From Pelodera strongyloides (lineage: Eukaryota > Nematoda > Chromadorea > Rhabditida > Rhabditidae), in contig JAANDG010000493.1 in assembly GCA_036852015.1 (NCBI GenBank), positions 1 to 64,000 of the forward strand: a DNA stretch of 64,000 nt, written 5' to 3'. A model generated the notes under the pieces. The model did no database searches. It saw only the letters and a list, made by a program, of their open reading frames with translations, and was not told the origin of the DNA. Positions 54,359-64,000 of this stretch are shown here, in pieces; the first letter of the stretch is position 1; every line of letters starts with the position of its first letter. The translations under genes were made by a program, and so were the position numbers.

Positions 54359-54836
54359 ACAAGCATAAATTATGAATTCCATAATGTTGATTATGATCAA
54401 TCGACCGTGTCAACACCAGAAACTCTTCTTTATTTTCTATTTTATTTTCTGTTTTCGATAATAAATCACCATCAATTGACCGACCCCATTATTGAACTTT
54501 TTATGAGGTTTCGCCCTTTCTAAGAAATGCCGCCCAAAACCTATTCACTATTTATTGACTATGAATGGTTTATATCAAACTTATTGTGTAGTTAACTGGC
54601 TGGTGCTTAGTATATAACAGCTGATAGATGCCAACAAACTTTCACTTACGCAGGGCACAGGACCTTAATCCTAGGTTAGGTAAACCGATTTGATGTATTT
54701 GTGACTTTGAAGACATCTGTCGCTATATTGCGAAAGTCAAAGCCTACACCTTCATTTACACATTTAATATCTTGCATCACGTAATTTGGAATTTAGCCAG
54801 ACCTCAGGAATGTGCTGATTATGTTATTTTTACCTT

Positions 54837-55010
54837 TTAAAGCGGTACAACACCGGATTTTTGAAGCATAATTTGGGTACTGTGCTCCCATGTAGTGTAT
54901 GCAAATAACTGCACGATACCCCGCGATTTTTAGTCTAATTACATTCATTTGCATGCTACATTGCACTTGCCCAGCATACATTTCTAAAAACGACTGTTAT
55001 ATCGCTTTAA
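54837..55010. mobile_element. TTAA MITE, family C
   Basis: TTAAAGCGGTACAACACCGG opens and CGACTGTTATATCGCTTTAA closes the element. Confidence 0.75.
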
Positions 55011-55281
55011 ATAACCTCTAAATCTAATTGACCTTTATCGTTTCACCCGTAAAACCAAGGTAAAGAAAGAGTATTGACTTTGAAAAGGCGTGCTCGAATA
55101 AGTGTGTCAAAACTCAAAAATGTTCTCCTCGCGCGCGATCATAATCTAACCCTAACAAAACTATAGTTTTTCGCTCTGGTAATTTCAAATTCGGTACACA
55201 CGGTGGTCTAGGTCGTTCCACTGGTAAGAAGCCTACCGCTAGATAGCAAACAGCCGCAAGATTTACATTTCAATGTCGATT

Positions 55282-55466
55282 TTAAAGCGGAATACCGGGC
55301 GGTTTTTGAATATCGTGGACAACTGAATTCTTAAGTACTTATGCTAAGTTACTCGACTTTAGCTCGATTCCTTATTCTAATTTATGTTCATTTGCATAAG
55401 CTGTTTAATAATAATAATACTGGTGTTCTCGATACGTTTCAAAAACCGGCCGGCATTTCGCTTTAA
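55282..55466. mobile_element. TTAA MITE, family A
   Basis: TTAAAGCGGAATACCGGGCG opens and CCGGCCGGCATTTCGCTTTAA closes the element. Confidence 0.85.
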
Positions 55467-56530
55467 CTACGTTTCTGTAAGCATACTAGCATGCATACAT
55501 TATTTCAAGTATTTCTTAATTTTTTATTTATAATAAGTATATGATCATAGTCCACCGTTGGTGAACCCACATTGTTTTACTACTTTACATATTTTTCATT
55601 TATGTTTTGCATTCAGAACATTTGGTACCCTTTATTTCAGTTTATTATAAAAAACTGAAAAGTTCCAAATATATTCAAAGACAAACAAATACATTTGGAA
55701 CAGAATACCTTTTCACCAGTGAGTGACCCCTTTTGGCGAGCGGGCGGGCAAAGGGTTGCAAGCGGGCGGTTCGGGTTACACCCTAGCAAATATTAGGCTA
55801 GCCAGGGTTAACATTTAACATATTATGCAAAAGTCATATAGATTACGCAATTACATATGTTCTTTAGTAAAGCTATGGACTTTTTCCTAAAAGTACATGT
55901 GTGCACTTTCCTTTTTTCCTATGCTAGACATTTGTGGGTATTAGAATACGAAAGGGTTAACGGACCTTACGCTATGTAAGTAAAATAAATCTTTATGAAT
56001 ACTTCCTAACTTGTTTTCAATGTTAATAAAGTATACGTATGTGTATAGTAACATATTGTATAACTGAAACACTGAGCATGCTCGGTTTCTGTCCATCTAG
56101 TTTACCTTGAAACTGAGACAAAAACCAACTCTGTCTCACTACTGCACCATTCACGTTTTGAAGGGTACTTAACCCGAGAATAAGGGGCAGAAAAAGCTGC
56201 CAAAACCAATTTTCTATATAATTTACTCAAAGTTTCTTTACGTAAAGTATTTGATTACTGCCCACAAAAACCTTTTTTTTTTGTCATAGGCTTTTCGCCA
56301 CAAATATTTATTTAAATGTAATAGTATTATTGCTATAATTATACACTTCTCGTTTGTATATAACGCATCATTTTGCTTTTGGAGACGTGCACATTTGAAT
56401 TCATGTAGTTTCCCGCCAAACGTCTATTTTTTTTCTACCTCTCTACCGTGTGGCTACTACTGTGGATAATCTCGTATCATTCGATTTTATTGTCTTATCG
56501 TATTAGTAAAATCGATTTATTGATTGTTTT

Positions 56531-56533
56531 CAG
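56531..56533 (+). promoter_or_regulatory. Splice acceptor 3 nt upstream of the GAS1-like start (trans-splice candidate)
   Basis: ATTGTTTTCAG ends 3 nt before the ATG. A 5'-UTR of 3 nt after an acceptor is typical of spliced-leader addition but could also follow a cis intron. Confidence 0.5.
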
Positions 56534-56536
56534 ATA

Positions 56537-59500
56537 ATGAAATCTCTGCTCCTCCTCGTATTCAGTGCTCTCTCGCTGGCCCAGGACCAACCGTCAGAAG
56601 AGTGTTCGAAAGCGCTTACTGTATGCGAAGAAGATATTGATTGCAATAATCGATTGGGACCCTTGGCCGCCGCCTGGTAAGTTAGTATAGTGCATAGTTG
56701 TTAGGTTGAGAGGAAGAGGTCGCGGGTTCGGTTCCCCCTTTCCGACACCTTGTGCCTAGGGTGAAACTAAGGTGCCCTAAGAATTTTCATTTTCATTTTA
56801 ACCCTCCCGGAACAAAGTCATTTTTTAATCTACAATGTGTATTTCTACGAAACCTGCAATGATTTTTCCTCACTATCTATGTATCTTGACTGCTCTCACT
56901 TCTCTCCCTTTCTCTCCAATCTCTCGCTCTTTCTCTGTTTCCCTTATTCCAAACGTTTTCTTCATTTATTTCCGGATCCGCTAAACCCCGACTGTTTTTG
57001 CGCACCTTCCGCACCCGGGCGGTGTTTGGTTTCCGCGTCCGCCCGCTATTGGAACACCTCGCCAACAGTAAAGGCCCTATAAAGGGCATGCGTGCGGACT
57101 GGTTCTAGACAATTTGGAAAAAAAGAGAATTTTGAATGAACACTGTTGGGGTATTTCCGGTGTTTTTTGTCACCTTTTTTTGAACGGACCGCGCAAATCC
57201 AGAAAAAAAAGTACAAAATAGAATAGGGCAAAAAAAAAGATGTGTAAAGCGTCAATCTGCTGAATGTAAGATTGCCCAAAAATGATTCTGGAAAATGTTT
57301 ACGTGTTTATTATATACCAGACGGCTCTCGCCGCCTGAGGCGACTTTCACTGTTTAAGATGCAGAAACAGTGAGCATACTTGCGTGAAACGTTTGCAACG
57401 TATCTTGAAAAATCATGAAATAAAGTTCGACTTCGCTTGCTCAACACTGGGCTCCGATTCTCCTTTTATATCCTCTTAGATGTTCTAATTTTCGTTTCGT
57501 TCACACAAACAAAAGACCAAGTAAATTCTTCTCCTTTATATAATAAGATTTTGAATGTAACCAATCCTACCAATCTACCAATTCTATACTTTTTCGATTT
57601 TCTTTTGGAATTTTCTGGGAGAAGCTCCTGAGGCATTCTTTAGAAAATAAGATAATAACCTCAAACTATATACACACGTAGATACCTCAAGGTTATAAAC
57701 GCATACTCACTGATTGTACAAGCTCTAGAAAAAGTGAAAGTGTTCATGTTACTTGTGGCAAATTGCCCGCAATTTCTCTCTACGAGTGTATAAACAAGAT
57801 GAGGCTTGCTTCTCTCACAACTTTAGGAAAACCGTTTTGGGAGCTACGTCACTAAAGAAATATACCCAAACCCTTTTGAGGGAGTATTTATTAACAATTG
57901 TGAATGGATTGATCACGTAACAGTACCTGAAGTAACCTATTATTTTACCCTAAGGTACTATATTACTAGAATCAGGCAGTGAAGACCAACACCGAAAAAA
58001 AACGAGTAACCTGTACCTAAATCAGAGGGAATTTTGAGCAAATTTTCTGGTTTTCGACTTTTTTTTGACCTCCTAAATCTCTAGCAGGAAGTCACAACAC
58101 AATATACTCACATTTTCACTACATCGGTGAACTCACCTTTGCTAAGTCTTTTTAACGTTTTTCGTAAGCTCTGCTATTCCTACATCATCATTCTATCTTT
58201 CTCTCTCTCTCTTTCTCTGGTTCTCTCTACCATCTCTATCTCCTTCTCTCTCTCTCTCACTCTCTCCACCTCTCTCTCTCTCTCTCTCTCTCTACCCTCA
58301 AAGTCAAAACGCTCTTTTGTTTGCATTCATGAGAGGGTATAATCAAGACGAGGCACGATTTCCGAATGAGCGTTCCGGAGCTCTGAGAGCCCGCGGGCAT
58401 CATCGTCTATGACTGTGGAAGCCCAGTACTGAAAAGGGAACAATTAGTATAGTTTTTTGAAACTCATAGTGGACAACTGAATTATTACGTATTATGCTAA
58501 TTTGCTCGAATTTCGCTCGATTTTTTATTCTAATTTATGTTCATTTGCATAAGCTGCATAATAATGCTGGTGTACTCGATGTGTTTCAAATACAGGCCGG
58601 TATTTCGCTTTAAACATAATAGGAATATGTTCGCCGTTCCGTATATAGTTCGCCGGGGTTTAATCTTCACAGATTAGGCATTTTAGCGCACATGTAGATA
58701 TAGGGTAATATAGGGCATTTAGGCAAGGACTGAGCTCCGCGCAGTTGTATATACATACTATGCGTATACTATAACCAAAACAATAAAATATGTGAAGAGG
58801 GTACAATCTGTCAGGAATTCAGTTTTTTTTTTAAATTAGAAATCGAACTTTTTTTTAAAGCGTTGTAGAACACAGGTTTGAAACTTTTGGAGAGTTTAAC
58901 TTCTTCATGAACTGTGCCGGAAATACCTATAAGAGCACATAAATTTGCATATAATAGTACAAGGGAGCGCAATTACACATCGTGCGTTTTAAAGCCATAT
59001 TTATACCTACCTTGGGAAATTTGCATATGATGCACATATCCTATGTATCCTATGTAAATTTGGTGCCGAGGAGCTATGGACCGGCATCAAAAATTTGCAT
59101 AGGATACATAAGACATGACTATCATATGCAAACTTCCCAATAGGTACAATACGGCTTTAAACCACGTTCCCTATTGTTAGTTATTGCTCAAGAAGCAAGA
59201 TCTGAAACATTTGTCTTGATTTGCATTTGTCCCCAATTTTAGTTATATTCTGCTGTACCAGTTCCCTCCTTCCTGTCCAGGCATCTCTATTTGCCAACCT
59301 CGTTACCGTAACTCGTTGATTATGGCCATAAAAGTGTATGGCGAGGTGTATGCTAAAAGACAGGTGCATCCAAAGCACATATTGATTACAACCGGGTCGT
59401 AAATTATCATATATATGCAAAGTTGGACAACACCAAATCCGGCCACATTTGCATAAATTCTGGTCTAATACAGGTTTTCAAATCGATCAATCAAGCATAC

Positions 59501-62285
59501 TGTACGCAATGCAAATTCCAATAAAGCGGAACAGTTTGTGACTCAAAAGTTGCCGGCCACATAGCAGCAGTTGTCACAAAAAATCAGTGTTGTATATCCT
59601 TAATTTATAAAGTGAGAGAAAGCGGTTTTTGAAACGTATGCCTGCATTCCGATATATTTATGCAAGTATACATATGCAATTGGAATAACAACTCGCGAAG
59701 TGTCGCGTAGTTATTTACATACACTACACGGGAGAAAATGGAGAAAACGTACGTTTCAAAAACTGGCTGTTATACAGCTTTAAATCTTCATCCATAACTT
59801 ATTACGGTTCATTTTCAGCTCAACCGGAACATGCCAACCACAATGTCGTTCTGCCGTTATGAATCTCTACCAGAACAAATTGGGACGAGTTTTATTCAAG
59901 TATGTGCCTGATCGATCTTGCTTCTTATTATCGTTTTCACGACTGTCAAGTATGTGCGTGGCTCACGTATCGGCATATGTGTAAAGCTAGAAATATTGTC
60001 GAAACGCTAGTAATTGTTCACGAGCATTGCGAGTTCGTATATTTATATGTTTATATGGCAACAAACACGTATAAGGGCACATATGTTGTCATTGGGTTGT
60101 GATTTACAATCTGACTAGCTGACCACATCTACTGTACACGTAATTACAGTATTCTATTAAATTTCCTGACTTATTTTAGAACCGATGGTTCATGTGTTCC
60201 GGGAAGAGAAGAACTAAAGACCTGCAATTTCCTACCAAGTGGTAACACACTTCACTGTGGCATTGCTAAATTAGCATGCGAGGGAGATCTTCAGGTAAAG
60301 TGGATTGTCGTTAAAGTGGTACAGCACGTGGTGTGCATTCTCTACCGCTATATTTTCATGTATTATATGCAAATTGTCTTCCCTCATGTGCCGCAAGTGC
60401 CCAGACGAGCACGGAACTTTGTATAAAATACACGGAAAAGCGGTTGTGCAACATGCGTTTTCAAAACCACGTGTGCTAGCGCTTTAACCGAAATCAAAGA
60501 TTCTGCCGTCAACGGGAGTCGAACCGGCGACCTATTGCGCGAGAAGTGAATACGTGTTAGTACTTCTGATTGTGAGAAAATCCAGTTAGTGACTTAATTA
60601 TCTAGTTTTCTCAATAAGAGCACCGTGGCGTATGTATGTCATTTGTTGATTGTTTGCGGCGTATTTGTCAAGGGAACTAACACTCTTAGGATATACACTT
60701 ACACGTATGCGTGTACGTATAATGTTTACGTAAGCCTGAAAGCGCAAGCATACGGACCGCTACCAGGGTGCATGTCAATAAGAATGAGCATTGATACTAG
60801 GGCACCACTTTATGACGTTACGACAATCTTGAAAACAAAATATCAACCTTATTGTGAATAATTCGTAATGCCCCCTGCCCCGTAGTGATAATTTGAATAG
60901 TGAGCCGGTAAACCAAGGGCATGGTTTAGTTTATACCATTTTTGCAATCCCCGTTTTTTCACAAGCAGTTATTTTTATCTGGTAATTATTTTCAGTGCAC
61001 TTCCAAATATCAAGTCTTTCTATCAGAATGCGAAGCTGAGACTGCCAAACAGCAGTGTTCGGACAAATGTCGTACGCTATTCAAGCAGGTATGTAAAGTA
61101 TCTACTTTGAGCCTTTGAGCACATGTGCCCCTGCTCCATTCCAGGGCCTGTCGCACAAGATCTGTCCTGAAACTATGCTTCTCCTTTAGAAGTAAAGGAA
61201 GCTTGGATATTTCTTTTTACTATTTGCTAAGCAACGACAATACAACGAGTTATACACTACTTTCTCTTCAACATATCATTTGTGATGCACACTCAGGGGT
61301 AGTATTTACCACCTATATGGCTATGGCTTGGTTATTATAATAGGTTTGTTACGTTCAGTTATTGTACGATCATTCAAGAGATTAATCCTTACTGTAGCGC
61401 AAATATTTGTACAGTACTCCTCCAATTATCATCGTTTTCGTCAAGTAATTCAACAACTTTTTAGGTGACGTCTACCCAGTACGGTAAAGCCTTCGGAACG
61501 TGCACGTGCACAGAAAAGGAGGACCATCTTTGCGCTAAACTTAGGGAGGAATTGATGCCCTGCATTCGGGTATTTATTTCTTCTTTATTTTGCGGGGATA
61601 AGGCTCCTGACCTGTGACGATTACAGTTAAAGTCTACTATATTAAGCTGAAATCCAATCGACAAAAAAACACAGTTCAGCGTGGGTATTCCACATTTATT
61701 TTACAAGCCAACATTTTTGGTTTTCAAAGTGTACGTTTAGGTCATATATTTTAGCCTCCCTTATGCTAACCTAATCAATGTATCATCGCGCACGGCAATA
61801 CATACAAAGGTTTATTGATAATAAGACAATCACAATATAATATAAATAATATTTTTAGCTAAGAAATGAAGTCCAACTACTAGTGAAAAGTGGTTCAACC
61901 CAAGTACTAGTAAAATTTTGAGTTTTATGCTGGAAAAGTCCAGACGCCGTATTCACCAACACACAGGGAGCCCTCTACTCACTCTCTACGCATTCTTTAG
62001 CTCTCTGGGGAGACTCCCTGCGTGTTGGTGAATAGGGCCTCAGGCCCAGTGGCCTTTTGGTCCATCAAAACCATACTCCGATACCAACAGAAATCGAACG
62101 TCAATCATTTGCAGGAGCCGTTGCCCACTCCTGCGCCAGAGTTGCCAACGACCCGATCTTCGAACACTGCAAATCATCACAAGAACACGAATGTCGAAGA
62201 GCCAGATTCCTCTGCGAATCTCTCCATTATTCCCGCTCTCATGCTCTGCGCTCTCCTCACCTATCGTGCTCTTTTCGCTTATTAA
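56537..62285 (+). CDS. GAS1 / GDNF-receptor-alpha-like GPI-anchored protein
   Basis: This is a cell-surface Cys-rich protein of the GDNF/GAS1 domain family; relatives include the Hedgehog co-receptor GAS1, the GFR-alpha receptors and nematode PHG-1-type proteins. Six in-phase exons: 56537-56676, 59819-59899, 60180-60294, 60996-61088, 61465-61569, 62115-62285. The total is 234 residues. A signal peptide (MKSLLLLVFSALSLAQ) precedes two Cys-rich domains: CSKALTVCEEDIDCNNRL...CQPQCRSAV...CNFLP, and CGIAKLACEGDLQC...CSDKCRTLF...CTCTEKEDHLC...CI. A Pro/Thr/Asn-rich linker and a hydrophobic end (LSIIPALMLCALLTY) suggest GPI anchoring near SSAN. It has two domains, as in GAS1; GFR-alpha proteins have three. 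Ligand and partner are unknown. Confidence 0.87.
56703..56735 (+). repeat. B-box-like tRNA remnant
   Basis: CGCGGGTTCGGTTCCCC resembles a T-arm/B box, in GAS1-like intron 1. No A box is convincing. Possible SINE fragment. Confidence 0.25.
57303..57425 (+). repeat. Dispersed repeat, family E
   Basis: Shares TATACCAG.CGGCTC, CGCCGCCTGAGGCGACTT and the following sequence with 37045-37190 (minus strand). It lies in GAS1-like intron 1. Confidence 0.6.
58195..58295. repeat. CT-rich microsatellite
   Basis: Imperfect (CT)n in GAS1-like intron 1. Confidence 0.85.
58454..58613. mobile_element. TTAA MITE, family A, left end lost
   Basis: The body (TTTTTTGAAACTCATAGTGG...) and the right end CAGGCCGGTATTTCGCTTTAA are present; the left terminus is missing. 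Confidence 0.75.
58989..59160. mobile_element. TTAA MITE, family B
   Basis: TTAAAGCCATATTTATACC opens and AGGTACAATACGGCTTTAA closes this 172-bp element. The arms share GGGAAATTTGCATATGAT. Confidence 0.85.
59607..59783. mobile_element. TTAA MITE, family C
   Basis: A decayed left end (ATAAAGTGAGAGAAAGCGG) and the right end CTGGCTGTTATACAGCTTTAA. It ends 35 bp before GAS1-like exon 2. Confidence 0.65.
60311..60487. mobile_element. TTAA MITE, family D
   Basis: TTAAAGTGGTACAGCACGTGG opens and CCACGTGTGCTAGCGCTTTAA closes the element. It begins 16 bp after GAS1-like exon 3. Confidence 0.75.
61949..62036. mobile_element. Short palindromic element
   Basis: TATTCACCAACACACAGGGA and CTCCCTGCGTGTTGGTGAAT form inverted arms around a loop of about 45 bp. 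It lies just upstream of the last GAS1-like exon. Confidence 0.75.
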
Positions 62286-62658
62286 TTTTTGTGCTCGAAA
62301 TATAGAAAAATACTATATTACTAGTGTATGGGGTAGATTTTATCATTTATAACCAGCAAAGTAAAATAATAAGGAATTTATAGGTCCCTATGGTACCTTA
62401 GCTTAGGTTCCTTATGTCCTTAGGCAATTAGGCTCCCTACATGGTTGTTCTAACTTCAAACCATTTGCCATTCAGTCGTTTCACAGTGACGTTTCATAAT
62501 ACACTTGACGAAGTAGTCTACTTTTGTAGTTTGTACTACAATCAAGTACTAACTTCGGTCACGAATAGTTTGATACCGTTTACCGAAAACGCCCATATTG
62601 TACGGTCTCATTTTCAGACCATGTGTTAAATTATTGATTTTTTTTCTACTTTTTATTT

Positions 62659-62823
62659 TTAAGCGAAATGACACCTTGTTTTGAAACGAATGCTGGGCAG
62701 CTGTATTCTCATGCATTATAGCGCCAAATTGTGTTCTACGTTGTACACAAAAGGGCACATCGACATGAAGAATACAGGACAGCATAGTTCTACATTTAAA
62801 AACCGCGTGTCATACCGCTTTAA
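62659..62823. mobile_element. TTAA MITE, family D
   Basis: TTAAGCGAAATGACACCTTG opens and CCGCGTGTCATACCGCTTTAA closes the element. Confidence 0.7.
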
Positions 62824-63657
62824 ATTCTATTTTTTTCCCAAATTGTATTTTCACAAAAACCGCGTGTTCGATGCTCAAAGAATCACAAATGCTTATTTTC
62901 AACTTCAAACTTCAAGCTACAAACTACGAAAATTAAAATGTTGTTAAGGCTTTACATTTTGCATTTAAATTGTTTGTGTTTTCTGATTTATTAACCCGGT
63001 AATTCCGAATTAAAATCCTAGTCCTTTTACAACAGTTTTACACAAATTTTAGAATTTTATGTACATAGTAATTGTAATGCCAATATATAGAACCAAAAAA
63101 TTCCCCAAATTTGCTCACAACGATTCGACTATTGTTTTCTTTCTTTCATTATATTAGTTGTGTTTTGTAATAAATTATTTATTTTTGAAACGTGAAATGG
63201 TGTGTTAGAGTTAGAGGCATAGAGACTATGCACACACTGCACGCTTCTTATGGAACAGTGTTTACCAGAAAATATAGCGTCTGGTGCAAATTGCAGACTT
63301 AGTTGCAAATAATTTTCTCCATAAAATTAGTGTTGCATGAACGGATGAACACAATATATATTGGCAAGGAAAACGAGCGGATTCACAAAGTATTACACGA
63401 CGGCACTGCCTCAATCAAGAACTCAACTTGAAACACAACGTTTGGTTGCCTCAAGAAAAAAACCTTTTCTTTCTTTTCATAGTCTATTTGGCCTAAAATA
63501 GCCACTTAGTCCAGACCTTATACAATTGTCAATCGTTCATTTTTATTCTGTAGAAATGGGGCACAACTGGTGAGGAGGCTTCACTCCAAAATATAAAGAA
63601 TCGAAGTTCAGAATCCGATTTTTGGGACTCTGTACAAGAGCTCAGTGGAATGAATCC
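62824..63657. other. Intergenic, nothing recognised
   Basis: AT-rich sequence. An AATAAATTATTTATTT stretch near 63169 is a possible distal polyadenylation site for the GAS1-like gene. No exon is seen. Confidence 0.45.
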
Positions 63658-63788
63658 TTAAGGCGAAATACCGGCCCGTTATTGAAACACATCGAGTACA
63701 CCGGCATTCTTATGCAGTCCATGCAAATGAACATATATTAGAATAAAAAATCGAGCTAAATTCGAGTAAATTAGCATAAGTACGTAAC
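63658..63788. mobile_element. TTAA MITE, family A, truncated
   Basis: CTTAAGGCGAAATACCGGCC opens the element, and the typical interior runs to AGCATAAGTACGTAA, where similarity stops. The right end is missing. Confidence 0.75.
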
Positions 63789-64000
63789 TCAGGACCCCCC
63801 GTATCCCGTTACCGTGCAAGTCTTTCACGATCCAAAACGCTATATTCCCTGTAAAAGTTTTGCTTTCTGGGTTTTATCTGCCCGGGCTTCGGTTCTCTCC
63901 GCCAAGGCTATAACACGTGGGAAAATGCACCCGAGCGAATTGTTTCACCAGATTTTTATTTGAATAAAACTACCCGAATCGGGTATGGTTTGCAACTTTG

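Noticed and set aside
54125..54523. Long Ser/Leu and Arg/Glu frames
   Set aside because: They are translations of the TC microsatellite.
60500..60590. Minus-strand tRNA (GGTTCGACTCC T-arm)
   Set aside because: A good T-arm and 3' side are seen, but no matching 5' acceptor strand or proper D arm could be found.

Overview
The window is metazoan nuclear DNA. Protein-coding genes are split into many short GT-AG exons and sit in a sea of small inverted-repeat transposons. I read five multi-exon genes by joining exons whose splice phases agree, and each encodes a recognisable animal protein family. The organism is most likely a nematode. Reasons: a ShKT six-cysteine domain on a secreted protease, a GAS1/GDNF-receptor-like GPI protein of the small kind known in nematodes, and an acceptor-like AG lying 3 to 37 nt upstream of every start codon, as expected for spliced-leader trans-splicing. 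This placement is inference; no rRNA or mitochondrial marker is present.

Layout. 1-1660: a 71-bp satellite array running off the left edge, interrupted by a 345-bp TTAA-flanked element. 2299-22195 (+): a 36-exon GLG1 (Golgi apparatus protein 1 / MG-160) gene of 1170 codons. 22196-29943: intergenic, mostly short palindromic elements and a few unassigned coding-like pieces. 29944-32369 (+): exons of an unrecognised Ser/Lys/Arg-rich protein with repeated RRxS motifs. 35939-39888 (+): a 9-exon MPPED-type metallophosphoesterase whose first metal-binding Asp is Cys. 42407-41003 (-): a 4-exon RABIF/Mss4 homologue, tail to tail with MPPED. 43415-49931 (+): a secreted or membrane-targeted papain-family protease with a ShKT domain, an I29-like propeptide, a polybasic pro/mature junction and a Cys/acid/Thr-rich tail. 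It is head to head with RABIF across about 1 kb that contains a second 345-bp element. 49932-56536: gene-poor, with microsatellites and repeats. 56537-62285 (+): a 6-exon GAS1/GFR-alpha-like GPI-anchored protein. 62286-64000: no gene seen.

At least four of the five clear products belong to the secretory pathway or regulate it: GLG1 in the Golgi, RABIF on exocytic Rabs, the secreted protease and the GPI protein. Nothing indicates co-regulation and no operon is evident, although close trans-splice-like sites would permit polycistronic processing.

The most unusual signals are three. (1) A superfamily of TTAA-bounded MITEs with shared outer termini (TTAAAGCG...CGCTTTAA) but different inner arms, with at least 25 copies; one related element is caught inserting into the satellite with its TTAA duplicated. 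(2) An intronic jumble of duplicated exon pieces in the protease gene, where the exon copy differs by three silent changes and one nonsense change. (3) Replacement of a catalytic metal ligand in the MPPED homologue.
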